Origin: Synaphobranchus kaupii
Lineage: Eukaryota > Chordata > Actinopteri > Anguilliformes > Synaphobranchidae
DNA length: 64,000 nucleotides
Assembly (NCBI GenBank): GCA_029718625.1
Contig: CM056377.1
Span: 33,646,653 to 33,710,652 of the forward strand
Direction of reading: 5' to 3'
The notes beneath the pieces were generated by a model that had not been told where the DNA came from, searched no databases, and worked only from the letters and a program-made list of their open reading frames with translations. The translations under genes were made by a program, and so were the position numbers. Below, one piece after another: positions 1-10,649 of this stretch; position 1 is the stretch's first letter, and every line of letters begins with the position of its first letter.

Positions 1-473
1 AACGGTACCTTGATAGGTTGTGTCACTTTTGGTTGTGCCCAGTTGTGTCTAAGGAGAAAGAGGAGACATGCCTACTAGAGGTGTCCACACTGTAGTGCAC
101 CAGAACCAAGGGAAATAAAAAAATAATTTTAACAGAGTAAGGGAAAACCATACATTGGATGAGTAACATTCAGTGGATTGTTCTTAGTGTCTTAGTCCAG
201 CAAGCACAGCGTAGGCAGAGATTGTCACTTGCTTCCTTACTAGCACATATTGCTCAAACAACCATCTGTCAGCTTGCTTGCAGGTCCTCTGTATGACCGA
301 ATATGATTATGATTTTATGCATTGGATGGAATTCATACTGACTGGTGTTTTTTTTTTCTTCTGTTTTTAGTGTTCCTTTGCTCTAACAAACACATGCCGT
401 ATTGGTCTTCATCGGTCAGTACCTGTACCAGTAAACAGTACCAATTACACCTGGTTCCCAGAAACTAGGAAAA

Positions 474-781
474 ACATCCATTATCTACCCAGCTTATTCC
501 TGCTCAGGGTCCCAGCGTGCATTGGGAGAGAGGCAGGAATACACGCTGGACAGGTCGCCAATCCATCGCAGGGCACACACACCTCACTCACACACTCATA
601 CCTATGGGCAATTTAGAGTCTCCAATTAGGCTAACCTGCATGTCTTTGGACTGTGGGAAGAAACCGTAGTACCTGGAGTAAACCCACATGGGGAGAACAT
701 GCAAACTCCGCACAGAAAGGCCCTCGGCTGGGATTCGAACAAGATACCTTCTTGCTGCGAGGCGACAGCACTAACCAATTA
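474..781. repeat. Dispersed teleost non-LTR repeat (LINE/SINE tail)
   Basis: It contains phrases I recognise as one of the commonest fish retroposon tails: ccatcgcagggcacacacac (from 563), caatttagagtctccaatta (609-628), catgtctttggactgtggga, gagaacatgcaaactccgca and gggattcgaac. It lies between two stretches of unrelated AT-rich DNA. The exact family name is not certain. Confidence 0.7.
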
Positions 782-3140
782 TAATGAAAAGTCATCTTTA
801 CATCATCTTTCTGTTTCTTAGGCAACACCAACAGGCCAGCGATTTCCTTCTCTGCCTCAGTCTCAGTGGTGGAAAATGACAATTGAAACCACCAGTGTCT
901 TAGACTTATTTAATGTTAAGCCAGTCTTGTCTGTTTACTCCCCATTTTTAAACCGCCTTTAGACAGTGCTCATTTTGACTGGGTGTCCGGCAGCTCTCAA
1001 TGATCCATCAGTATGGCTCTCGCCACTGTTTCTACATTGTCATCACTCAGCGCTTTAGTCCTTGAATGATGTTTTGGGTGTGTTTACAGTGGATGATGGG
1101 GTCAAGTCTCGAGGACTTAAATATCAGGTCTTGACGCATTGGAGATGTAATCTGCATAGTCAATCCATTTCTGTCGTAGTTCTTACGTCAAAGTCAAATG
1201 TGACTGGCAAGAACACTTCTGGATGGTGACATTGCTGGGCTAAAATATATCTTATGGAGCTTGGCAGAGAGAATAGTAAATTTGTCCAAAGAAATGGTTT
1301 CTTGATTGAGAAACCGAAACCAGATTCTTCTGCAGGGCACTGGGTTTCATGTGGACTATGCTCCTGTGTATGCACATACCATTTCACTACTGTTCTCAAT
1401 CTGTCCAAAATTTTAAATGTAGTCAATTGCAGCCCTAAATTATTGGTGTTTTGATCTTATATGTTATAAAGATCGGCCATTCACACCATGTGTGTGTGTC
1501 ATTGCAAATGCTATATAATATTGGAAAATTTTATGTCTGTCCTCCCCAAAATATAATTGAAAGGGCAAATATAATTGAAAGAATGCAACAAAAGCAATTA
1601 TCACCTTGAGGGAAATCAATTATTGGTATTTCATAGCTGCCATTGCTCTGGTTCTCAGTACTTGATCCTTATTTGTTCTAGTGGTGCAAGTCACCTACTA
1701 CGGGAATGGATATTTGGATATTTGTGAAATGGATCTTGTGTCATTATTTGGAAACATTCCTTCAAATCAATTTTCTCAACAGATACGGTATTACCAGGTC
1801 TACTTCATTGAATAATAATTCAAATAATTATAGACCTTGATATTTTGGCTAACCTGAACAGATGCCTGAATTTGTCCCTTAACCGTGGCACAAATTTCTT
1901 TTTCAATAGATGCATAGCAGAATTAATTATGACAGACACGCTAGGCCATCTGAGGGTAACAGCAGGAACTGGAACTGTCAGGTTGTTTCGCGCTAAAAAA
2001 ATAGTAAAACACTGACAAGATTTTTAACACTAGGCTAAAGTAAACCATGCATGTCTCAATATTCTGTTTCATAAACATCCCAATTGTTGAAAAAAAATCA
2101 TAATTTCATACCCAGGCACTAAAGCCATTTTTTATGTTAAACACAATGCATTCTTTCTACCAAATATACTTTTTCATTACATGAGCTGAGGATACTCAAT
2201 GGAAAGTTTTAGAACAGCTGTGATTGTACAATGACTAGACCACTGTTAGGGAGGTGTTTCCACAGTGTTGGGCACTGAGTGGGACTTTATATAAAAGGTC
2301 TGTGTGGCACTGCTTTCTTAAGCCCACTCTTGCCTGATCTCCAAAGGTTTTATCCTGCTCCCACAAAGGCTTGGTCCCACTCCAACTGCAATCCTGCAAT
2401 CCCGTACTGTTGTAGTTATCCCTGCACTGAAGTTTTCATGAATAAATAATTGGATAATGTCCGGTTGTTTTAAACAACATAGCTAAGCAAATTTTTTAGC
2501 TGCAACCAGCAGCTAATAGAGTACTCTGGTTTCGGAAGTAAATTCCCCATTAATTTAGAGCGTAGACATTAACTAAAACTTACTTTTAAACCATTTCTAG
2601 TGATTATGTCTTACCCTCAATTTCCTGGATTGTTAAGTATAACGCCCGTTCGCAAACTATGTCGTTTTTCTGGACCAGCTTCGAGTATATTTTACGTTTT
2701 AGTATTTTTTTTGTGAATATACCAGCGCTGGCACTGTTTAAAAAACTCGACGTCCCATAATTCCCTCCGAATGAGCAGCATTGTCTCCAAACGTTGTCAT
2801 ATAACGTTAGCCAGCAGTAGCACACAGCTCCGTTTTTAAACACTTTTTTAGCTAGCTAGCTTGAAGGACTAAAAGCTAGAATTGCTTTATGTGGTTAACC
2901 GTAGTGTAGTACTCCCATCTGCCAAAAATGTCCAGACAGACCAGATGATGATATCTTCTTGGTTGAGAACCACCCATGCGTTGCAGTACTGGATATGTAG
3001 TCCGTTAAAGTGGACTACAAGTCAAACTACAATCATTAATCCATTACTTTAAAAAATAATAATTGGAACATGCGATATATGGTCTATATCCTTATGCCAC
3101 ACAGGCTAATCCAGGAACGTTTCGGCTCATTCTACAAATC
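782..3140. other. Intergenic, no gene recognised
   Basis: AT-rich sequence with short open frames that resemble no family I know. A TATATAAAA at 2288 is followed by AATAAA at 2441, which could be an LTR remnant but lacks recognisable ends. Confidence 0.4.
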
Positions 3141-3149
3141 AGATTTCAA

Positions 3150-3345
3150 GAAAACCAGACTCCGCCCACGTGAGTACTCTATATAGAGACAGAGCGCAAA
3201 TAGGCCCCGCCCACCCCGGGTGGAAAACACATCCTGCTATCGCCCTCCATTGACGTGACGTGCCGGTACAATCTTGCCATTTCGCTCTGTTAGCTAACAG
3301 CATAAAAATTCCTAAAAGTTTGGTGGGATGCACTACAAACAAGGT
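3150..3345 (+). promoter_or_regulatory. GC-box/CRE-rich promoter-like block
   Basis: Two CCGCCCA boxes (about 3164 and 3204), a CACGTG E-box next to the first, and a doubled TGACGTGACGTG CRE-like sequence (about 3251-3262) occur within 110 bp. An ATG (3330) and a splice-donor-like aag|gtaaaa follow. It is upstream of a decayed THAP-like segment and may be that element's promoter. I assign no functioning gene. Confidence 0.3.
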
Positions 3346-3365
3346 AAAAAAACCCAGAATTGCGG

Positions 3366-3476
3366 TTTTATAAGATTCCGAACCGCTAAACGCAACTCAT
3401 AAGATGAGAAAAGTGGATCCGAGCAATAAGATGTGAGGTGTCGGGCGGGAAGAAAGGAAAAAATGTGGGACCCTGA
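3366..3476 (+). pseudogene. THAP-domain-like relic
   Basis: One frame reads FYKIPN..TQLIR.EKWIRAIR then C/G/K-rich residues, interrupted by two stops. The FYxIP...KWIxAIxR spacing is that of the THAP zinc-binding DNA-binding domain used by P-element-like transposases and fish THAP genes. The N-terminal Cys pair and the later WxPxxxSxxCxxHF part are not visible. A decayed transposon or gene fragment is likely. Confidence 0.35.
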
Positions 3477-4124
3477 AACACAACATGCTTATGTGTGCAT
3501 TATTTGTAGATTAAACAAACGGTGAGACAAAGGAAAAAGCAATCACCTTTCAATGGATAGGCTACTCTTCTCATGCCAAGTTTTTATGATATATTTTCTA
3601 ACTTTTTGAGAACCTTCATAAAATACAATTTGCTAAAATTATTTGTTAGAATAGTTAATTTGGCCAGACAAAAAAAAAAACATGCAGGTTGTAACTGTTC
3701 AAGTAGGCTAATAGAAGTAACGTTAGCCTATTCGGCTACTAACAACAATAATAATTATAATAGTAGTAGTATACGCTATAACGTTACTGGTAAAGTGTAG
3801 TTCGACTTGGGTGTTTTGATCTTAGATTAAACCATTACCTGCTGACATTTCGATCAAGTAGGCTAGTTGTAAATATCAAAGTAGCTATGTAACTTCTGGC
3901 CATTCAATGGGATCATTTCTCCAATACGTGCAAGGCAAGGAGAAGGGACATAGAGGGAGTCCAACAATATTGCGCTCGTCAATATACCTTTTCCTCTCTG
4001 GTAGACACAGGGTACCAAAATAGTCCTTTGACATGCTGAAATGTGGTGTTCTTTACACTGACCTGAAATTAAATGTTCTAGATCAGTGGTTCTTAGCTAG
4101 CTACCGTTGTTTTCCCGTTGGTGA

Positions 4125-4925
4125 CACTAGGGACTTTAAGCAGCTATGGTTGCGGCGGCAGCTGCGGTGACCGGAAATAAATTTGTGTTCACGCCGTAGC
4201 CACAGAAATCAAAGTCACTAAGCAACAACTCTTCCGAGTCAACGACGGCAATGTTCAACAATCTGGCTGTAAATTATCTACGAAAAGTGTTGTTTAAAAG
4301 GGTCCAGAGAAGAGTTAATGAGTGTAGCCTAAGTTATGCTTTTGACGAAGAATTAATTTCAGAAGAGGAGTTTTTATTGTTATATGACTTGAACAAGTCT
4401 GACAACTTTAGGTCTGATTTACCTAACGACCAGTATTTGCGTTTCGTTCTTGATGACATGGAGAACGATGAATTAACTAACGAACTGCATATAAACTAAC
4501 AGAAAAGTAGAGAATTATCAAAGTTGACCGACTGAACGCTTGTTGGCGCCACCACTCTCGTCTAGAGGAGCTGACATCGGAGCAGATGACATGACTTTGG
4601 AAAAATAGGAAAATCGATAAAATTAGCAGGTGTCTTTGAAAAAATGCTCTAAAATTATTGAAAGTATAAGTTTCATTATCTATTGTAAAACTAATTTTAT
4701 TTCAAAACACAATAACAATGGAAAATTCACTCATCTAATCCACACGTTGTAGCGACGACGTGAAACTTGTGTTTTTGCCGTTGTAGATCTACAGGCTACG
4801 GTGGCAGATGGGAGCGAGTCAAATTCACACATGCGCAAAACAGAACAAAGTTATTTCCAGTCACTGTAGCCATCGCCGCAGCCGTCGTTGCCACGTTCTG
4901 TGGTCGTTGCTTAAACTCCCTAATG
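4125..4925 (+). mobile_element. Harbinger-like element, internally deleted
   Basis: The ends carry imperfect inverted repeats: left cactagggactttaagc (from 4125) against the complement of the right end, cattagggagtttaagc (ending 4925). They continue inward with ggaaataaatttgtg versus ggaaataactttgtt. The transposase frame inside covers only the N-terminal part. No convincing 3-bp target duplication can be read, so exact ends are uncertain. Confidence 0.55.
4251..4499 (+). CDS. 82-aa Harbinger/HARBI1-like N-terminal fragment
   Basis: An intact ATG-to-TAA frame carries FDEELISEEEFLLLYDLNKS and YLRFVLDDMENDEL. This matches, by recall, the N terminus of fish HARBI1-like transposases (YAFDEELI.EEEFLLLYD, then FDLDDM..DEC). 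The downstream DDE nuclease region is missing: the frame stops and the right inverted repeat follows about 400 bp later. Either a non-autonomous derivative or a small residual frame; expression is unknown. Confidence 0.45.
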   Translation: MFNNLAVNYLRKVLFKRVQRRVNECSLSYAFDEELISEEEFLLLYDLNKSDNFRSDLPNDQYLRFVLDDMENDELTNELHIN

Positions 4926-5052
4926 TTTTGCGCCGATTGTTTTCCCCCACGGTGGGCGTGGTTTTCAGAGTATGACACAATGTGCTCTGTCTCTATAGGT
5001 CACTCTGTGGTCGGTCGGTCGGTCCAAATTTTTCCTGCTGCTTTGTTGTAAG

Positions 5053-5111
5053 CTTGATCCAGGTTACCCAGAGTGAGGTTTGCAGTGTTTGATCCAGGTT
5101 ACCCAGAGTGA
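5053..5111. repeat. Two-copy 36-bp tandem duplication
   Basis: ttgatccaggttacccagag is present twice, starting at 5053 and 5089, with spacer tgaggtttgcagtg. A recent short tandem duplication. Confidence 0.8.
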
Positions 5112-5230
5112 CGTGCGCAGCGTGTCAGTGTTTTTGAGTTAGCGTAGTTACTTCCTCGTTGCGATATTCATCTCAAATATATTAAAGTAGCGATTGTGAA
5201 CAGCTGGTGTCATCGTTGATTCGGAGACAA

Positions 5231-5345
5231 ATGGTGTATTCAAATGATCTCGGAAGTCGGAATATTTCCGATTTACTAGAAGAAAAAATGGTGTATTCAA
5301 ATGATCTCGGAAGTCTGAATATTTCCGATTTACGAGAAGAAAAAA
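5231..5345. repeat. Two-copy 57-bp tandem duplication
   Basis: Two copies (about 5231-5288 and 5289-5345) of a unit starting atggtgtattcaaatgatct, differing at two positions. Each contains the inverted core cggaa..atttccg. It may be part of an old MITE, as related ctcggaa words continue to about 5450. Confidence 0.8.
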
Positions 5346-5449
5346 ATATTTGAACGTGACAGCCCGGTGATGAGATGATGACGAGTTAATGGTCAACGAT
5401 CTCGGAAATCCAACATTCAAGCACCTCCTGAGGTCCCCGAGATGACCGA

Positions 5450-6256
5450 GTTGACGAAAAATATGTCAAAGGTCAAAGGTAAACAGCTGAGCATCTGTAA
5501 ACTAGAGAGATCTGGAGCTAGAGAGACCCATTGCGTGGTGTATGTAGTCTTTCACCTTCTGCGTTTGTTTTCATCTTCAATCGTTTTTGCATACGCTATT
5601 TAAAACATTTGGAACTGCAAATGCTGATCAGAGGCCAGCCAAACAAGCATCAGCTTTCTGCGGGCGTCCATGTTTTTTTTTTGCCGCTGACAATTTGAAC
5701 ACCTTTACCGTAACGAACGGGACCATCGTCACAGCAAACATCACGCACGATCCTTCCGAGTTGGCCACTTGAAATACCAATAATATGCATTACAGAGACA
5801 GCATAACTTCTGGGGAAAGACTGCGCACTGATTTGCTAGACAAAAACTAACTAACGTATGTCTAAAACTCGCCACTTGCGATTCGACGAGCTGAATCACC
5901 TGCACCGACATGGGCGTAGGTCACTGCAATTCCTCTCTGCAACATTCTAAAACGGTTTCATTGCATTGCGATTCTTTGGTCTGAACTGGCCTTAGGTAAC
6001 GTTACATTGTGTGGATTATCTGTTAAATTGAAGTTACCGATCAAATGATAACGGTATTTTGAGTTCGCTAATGCTAGCTATCTGGTAAACTGACTACGTT
6101 ATAGCTAACGTTATCTGTTAAATTGAGCACGCGTTTCCATGTTACTTTTAACTAGCTAGCGTTACGTTAATTACGGCCGGTGTTTTTCAATTGCCTGATG
6201 GTTATAGCTAAACTAACATTAGCTAACCTTAAGGGCCGAAACATACCTCATGGAAA
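5450..6256. other. Intergenic, TAACGTTA-containing tract
   Basis: No gene recognised. The section 5995-6235 again shows taacgtta/gctaac/agctagc words like those after mast1 exon 1. No convincing exon was found beside it. Confidence 0.4.
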
Positions 6257-7147
6257 TACGCGAACGTGGACACTTTGAGCTACGCAAACAGTTTTTCTTT
6301 TGCCATGACATTTGTGAATGGCAAGCTAGAACGTTGCAGCGAAGGACGATATACAGATCCTTTCCAAAAAATTAGAATATCATGGAAAAGTTTTTTTTTT
6401 TTTTCCATAATTCTATTCAAAAAGTGAAACTTTCATAGATTATAGATTCATTACACACAAAGTGAAATATTTCTAGCCTTATTTGTTTCATTTTTCATAA
6501 TTTTGGCTTACAGCTCCAGAAAACCCCCAAAACAGTATTTCAAGAAATTAGAATAGTGTGTTGAAAATCAGCATTTACTTCAGTTATTTCAGAGAATGAG
6601 TGGAGTGGCTTGACTCGAGGAATCCGACAGTTGTAGCCAGGGCTGGACTGGGGCAAAAAATAGGCCCTGCCATTTGGCTCAGACCGGCCCACCACAATCG
6701 GTCGGACACCGCCCATCACTACAACATTCTTGCAGTCTGTTCAATATGCATATGATGGATATCTACCATTCATCAAATCATCAGTGTCATGGACAGATCA
6801 AGTATACCAATGCAAGTGTGGACCAGTGTACTCACTCACTGTCGACTTATTCCAAGGTGATGAGACATGGCTGCTGAGCAAACAATACCCATACTCATAC
6901 TGTTAAGTAATTGTTAAAGAAAAAGCTCTGCTCAAAGTCATAGGAATAATTCAAATTATTTAATACAATTTTAAGTAAACAATATACATACAAAACATAA
7001 AACAAATACAATATGAACTCTGTCTGTAAATAGCAGACAATGTAGCCTGTAGGAAGGAGAGAAAAAGACGACAGACAGACAGACAGACAGACACGCACCT
7101 GGTTCAACAACAAGACATGTTTTGATCCTGAAATTCAATCTATGCTT

Positions 7148-7225
7148 TCTCAAGTTCAATTTGTTTATTTATATAGATATAGCCCCTATATCACACTTGT
7201 TTCAAAGGGCTTCTTCACTGAGAAG
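7148..7225. repeat. LINE-like 3' relic inside the hAT element
   Basis: caatttgtttatttatatag followed by catatcacacttgtttcaaagggcttcttcac-type words resembles the common fish LINE tail with TTTATTTATATAG and TCTCAAAGGGCTT. Short and diverged. Confidence 0.4.
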
Positions 7226-7787
7226 GCGAAGCCCTTTTTAATACACAGGTCAATGGAAAATAATTTTCCAAATAATTATGGCACCACAATTCTACAAAAT
7301 CACTACAGTAGTAGCATGATGATAGCCAGTAGCCACATTCCAAAAAATGATAGCCATATTCAAAATAACAGAGCTAGTTTGCTACAACAACAACAACTAC
7401 TACTACTACTACAATTAGTCTGCTACGGGGTATAGTCTAATGATCAAACACATGCGGCTATTATTCCCAAAAGAAACATTATTTTGGCACCCCGCGTTAG
7501 CCTACGTCAGTTGCATCAGACGCTCAAGCTGCCAGACGCCCTGGCTAGTTAGCTACATTTTACATCAGTCTAGTCGCGGTAAATCCTCGATCGCGTCGGC
7601 AATAGTTAATAACAGCACATAATATTGTTCCTGAAACCCCCTGCGATAACGTACGATACTGTACTAAATAAATCTGTGAAGGGACCTGTTTGAAAAGAGC
7701 GCTCAAACGGTCTGTCAAAATCAGCGCGCTCGCGCTGTTGTTGGACTAGGCTCATCTAGAGTTAGCAATAGCATTAGCCATTCTGTG

Positions 7788-8105
7788 CTAACATTCATAA
7801 GACCTAGCCCAAAAAATTATGCTAACGTAACGTTGCTTAGTGAGACCGAGTGACTGACTGACCGAGTGACTGCTTATATCCTCCACTGTCACAACTGACT
7901 CTGAGTCTGTGTCACTGTCCGACTCGCGTTGCTGCTGACTAACGTTAACGTTACTGCTACTAGCAGCAGTTCCAGAGAACATTTGTGTAATCTTTCTACA
8001 TTTTGAGGCATCCTCTGCCAACTTTTGGACTTTCTTGTCTCTAATTTTCTGGGCACCTCCTTTGCGCTTTCGATCCATTTCGATCCATTTCTCAACTGAC
8101 AACAA
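7788..8105 (-). pseudogene. hAT transposase N-terminal fragment (ZMYM1-like type)
   Basis: The 105-aa minus-strand frame contains MDRKRKGGAQKIRDKKVQKL then EDASKCRKITQMF. This basic N-terminal block is what I recall from fish hAT elements annotated as zinc-finger MYM-like proteins. It is followed by an acidic Ser-rich linker and ends before any zinc finger or dimerisation domain. Confidence 0.6.
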
Positions 8106-8373
8106 CTTGACAACAGGGAGGAGGGGTCAGGGTTGAGCCTACCAGACGGGAGGGGTTGGGCTTAAGCATGTGATTGGGCCGGCCCACTGTCAGTATAGAA
8201 AATGAGCCAATGGGCCGCTGTCCATTTTTTGGGGGCCGCTCGATAACAAAAACATTTAAAATGTTTTTTTTAAAAATAAATAAATCATACCGGCCCAAAC
8301 CGGGCCAAAACTAGACCGGCCCACATGCCCGCGGGCATGTAGACTATATAGCCAGTCCAGCCCTGGTTGTAGC

Positions 8374-8690
8374 CCATGTCCCGGATACGTCTGTACGTGG
8401 TGGTTTTTGAAGCACTGACTCCAGCCTCAGTCCACTCCCTCTGCATCTCCGCCAAATTTTGGAATCGTCTTTGCTTGACAATCCACTGAAGCCTACGGTC
8501 ATCTCTTTTGCTTGTGCACCTTCTCCTGCCACATTTTTCCCTTCCACATTTTTCCTCTATTGATATGCTTGGCCACTGCACTCTGTGAACAGCCAGCCTC
8601 CTTAGCGATGACCTTTTGTGGCTTACCCATCTTCTGGAGGGTGTCAATGATGGTCTTCTGGCCAATTGTCAAGTCTGCAGTCTTCCCCAT
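8374..8690 (-). pseudogene. Tc1-like transposase N-terminal fragment
   Basis: On the minus strand from 8690: MGKTADLTIGQKTIIDTL, then KEAGCSQSAVAKHIN, a helix-turn-helix typical of Tc1 transposases. After a frameshift, FQNLAEMQREWTEAGVSAS and TTYRRIRDMG follow. The frame is then cut by the hAT insertion at 8373/8366. The catalytic DDE part is absent, so it is not functional. Confidence 0.8.
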
Positions 8691-9081
8691 ACTGAACCAA
8701 ACTGAGATAAACTTTGCAGGTGTTTTGAGTAAATTAGATGATAGTGTGACACTCAGTCTAAAACATTCATTCTCTGAAATAACAGAAGTAAATGCTGATT
8801 TTCGACACAATATTCTATTTTCTTGAAATACTGTTTTGGGGGTTTTCTGGAGCTGTAAGCCAAAATTATGAAAAATGAAACAAATAAAGGCTAGAAATAT
8901 TTCACTTTGTGTGTAATGAATCTATAATCTATGAAAGTTTCACTTTTTGAATGGAATTATGGAGAAAAAAAAAACTTTTCCATGATATTCTAATTTTTTG
9001 GAAAGGATCTGTAGCAGGCAACAACAGTAAACAACTTTCTTGTTCGATCTGTGCTTTCCTCTGGCTTGTTTTTCAGAAATG

Positions 9082-9330
9082 CAGTGTTGCCAGATGCCTG
9101 AATGAACCCCCCCCGCCCCCCCCCCCCCCCCCCCCCCCACCCAAAAAAATTCTGAAAATCCCCCATCTTCAATTGAGTCCCATACAATTTTCTCACAATT
9201 TCCCCCCATTCCTCATTTTAAAATCCCCCATCTATCATTGACTCCCATAGATTTTTTCTTTAAAAATTCCCCCATGAATTGTTTTTAATCCCCTACATTT
9301 CGGGGGAAATCCCCCAGTCTGACAACCCTG
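9082..9330. mobile_element. hAT-type MITE with long C-tract
   Basis: Ends cagtgttgccaga and tctgacaaccctg are 13-bp inverted repeats with two differences. Flanking octamers cagaaatg (9074-9081) and cacaaacg (9331-9338) match 6 of 8. Comparison with the left arm of the outer element (cacaaatg) supports an insertion here. Near its left end is a poly-C run of about 30 bases (9107-9140). Confidence 0.7.
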
Positions 9331-9652
9331 CACAAACGGCATGGCAAAAGAAAAACTTTGCGTTGCTCGAAGCGTCCACGTTCGCGTACCAGCGTCTCGC
9401 GGGATCACGCGCGCCAGAAGTGAACGCTCGCGGCATTGAGAACATACCGGAAGCGTGCGCCACTCGCGTCTGCGCTTCTCAGATATGGATTTATAGTCAT
9501 TTTTTGGAACAAAATGTGCTACATTACTTACATAATCTCATAACTTTCTCAGGTAGGTCTACAAAAAAAAAAAAAAAAAGCTATAGCACACTTGTCAAAC
9601 CCGCCGTGGAAGGTTTTAAATCACAGACATAAAACGAACACAGGCTATGTTA

Positions 9653-9904
9653 TTAGTGTAGCTTACACAGATGTAGTTTACACAAAAAAAGTCTGCGAAC
9701 TTCAGAAGCATTTTTCTCCAAACCACTGTTTGGTGACAGTCTGGGTGTAGCAGGGGTCTCATTTTTGTTAATTTTGTTTCTAATTTTGTTTAATTTTGCA
9801 TTTGTCACAGTAAATGTCTTACTGCTTTGGGTGCTACTAAATTCACCATGATTAATGGTGCTTTCCATATCACTAGCGCTTGTTTCAGCAGCATTTTCCA
9901 TCAT
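9653..9904 (-). pseudogene. Possible hAT/ZBED N-terminal fragment
   Basis: An 83-aa minus frame, Ser/Thr-rich, ends GLEKNASEVRRLFLCKLH, which loosely resembles the start of a BED finger (KK.SxVW.yF..). No finger cysteines follow. Weakly supported. Confidence 0.2.
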
Positions 9905-10079
9905 TCATTGTATCATGCTGGTATCTGTTGTTGAGTGAGTATCATATAGGTATAGTCAAGTGCAGCAGTAGCATGATTCTCTAATTATTGACACTTTGTG
10001 AAATGTCATTTGCTCAGCTGAAAAAGGGTAAGCATATGTGATTTAAAAAAGGTTAGAGCCTTTTTAGATCTAATGTGAT

Positions 10080-10102
10080 TTATTATTATTATTATTATTA
10101 CT
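10080..10102. repeat. (ATT)n microsatellite
   Basis: About seven uninterrupted tta/tat triplets. Confidence 0.85.
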
Positions 10103-10166
10103 AATGCATGCCTGACAGAAAGTTGTCTTTTGAGTATTTTTGTATCTATGATTTTTCATTTTAGTC

Positions 10167-10598
10167 TCATAACTTTCTTATTTGATCACCTGCTCCTGCC
10201 CTCAGCACTATCATTTTTTCTTGTGCCGTAATGAACTCTGTTGGGTCCTGTGGGATTCCCATCAGTTTGTAGGGCTCTAGCTCCATGGACCATTCAGACA
10301 AACAGGGAAACGGAGAGATGGACAGGTCATACGCTGAGTGAGTCCACTGACCCATGTGAACGTGTCTTGCCTTACAGTTTGTCCCCCACTTGCCAGAGCC
10401 CAACTTTGCTGAGCCCTTGCAGTCCATGCAGTCCTTGCAGTCCATTACTAACCCTACATCCTTGGAGGTAAGATGACCCATCTCCATGCTGATTCCACAC
10501 CTGTGAAGAAGCAGCAAAGCAGCTCTCATTACACTGGCCAAAGTCCATCGCTTTTCACCTATTGTAAAGATGGCTGCAACGGAAACTGATGCTCCCAT
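10167..10598 (-). CDS. Uncharacterised 143-aa open frame
   Basis: A minus-strand ATG frame: MGASVSVAAIFTIGEKRWTL.., a Cys-rich middle (DCKDCMDCKGS, partly duplicated) and ..PQDPTEFITAQEKM near the end. It could be a retroelement or pseudogene remnant, or chance. A splice-acceptor-like cttcttcacag lies inside it on the same strand. No family recognised and no promoter or poly(A) evidence. Confidence 0.2.
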   Translation of the reverse strand: MGASVSVAAIFTIGEKRWTLASVMRAALLLLHRCGISMEMGHLTSKDVGLVMDCKDCMDCKGSAKLGSGKWGTNCKARHVHMGQWTHSAYDLSISPFPCLSEWSMELEPYKLMGIPQDPTEFITAQEKMIVLRAGAGDQIRKL

Positions 10599-10649
10599 CC
10601 CTCTCTAAGTGAATCTCAATGAAGAATAAAACTAAGGTTTACTGCCTTA

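Larger units (their letters stand above)
6638..8365 (-). mobile_element. hAT-like element with perfect 8-bp target duplication
   Basis: Termini cagggctggactggg (6638) and ccagtccagccctg (to 8365) are inverted repeats. gttgtagc flanks both sides (6630-6637 and 8366-8373). Removal of 6638-8373 restores a continuous Tc1 sequence. The interior holds a (GACA)n run at about 7069-7093 and a transposase N-terminal frame. At 1728 bp it lacks the hAT catalytic core. Confidence 0.93.
6354..9011 (-). mobile_element. Tc1-like transposon, truncated, split by a hAT element
   Basis: Terminal inverted repeats of about 230-240 bp (6354-6600 and 8772-9011) begin cagatcctttccaaaaaatt and are flanked by TA at 6352-6353 and 9012-9013. 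Without the hAT insert the element is about 920 bp, shorter than a full 1.6-kb Tc1. It retains only the N-terminal transposase region on the minus strand. Confidence 0.88.
6257..9388. mobile_element. Outer inverted-repeat element, oldest layer of a nest
   Basis: Left arm 6257-6316 (tacgcgaacgtggacacttt..) and right arm 9331-9388 are reverse complements with few differences. The match continues on the right as 9055-9081 after the MITE at 9082-9330 is removed. The interior is almost wholly occupied by the Tc1-like element. Superfamily not determined; its outer edges are approximate. Confidence 0.6.

Noticed and set aside
2288..2446. TATATAAAA followed 150 bp later by AATAAA, LTR-like
   Set aside because: No inverted TG..CA ends, primer-binding site or target duplication could be read.
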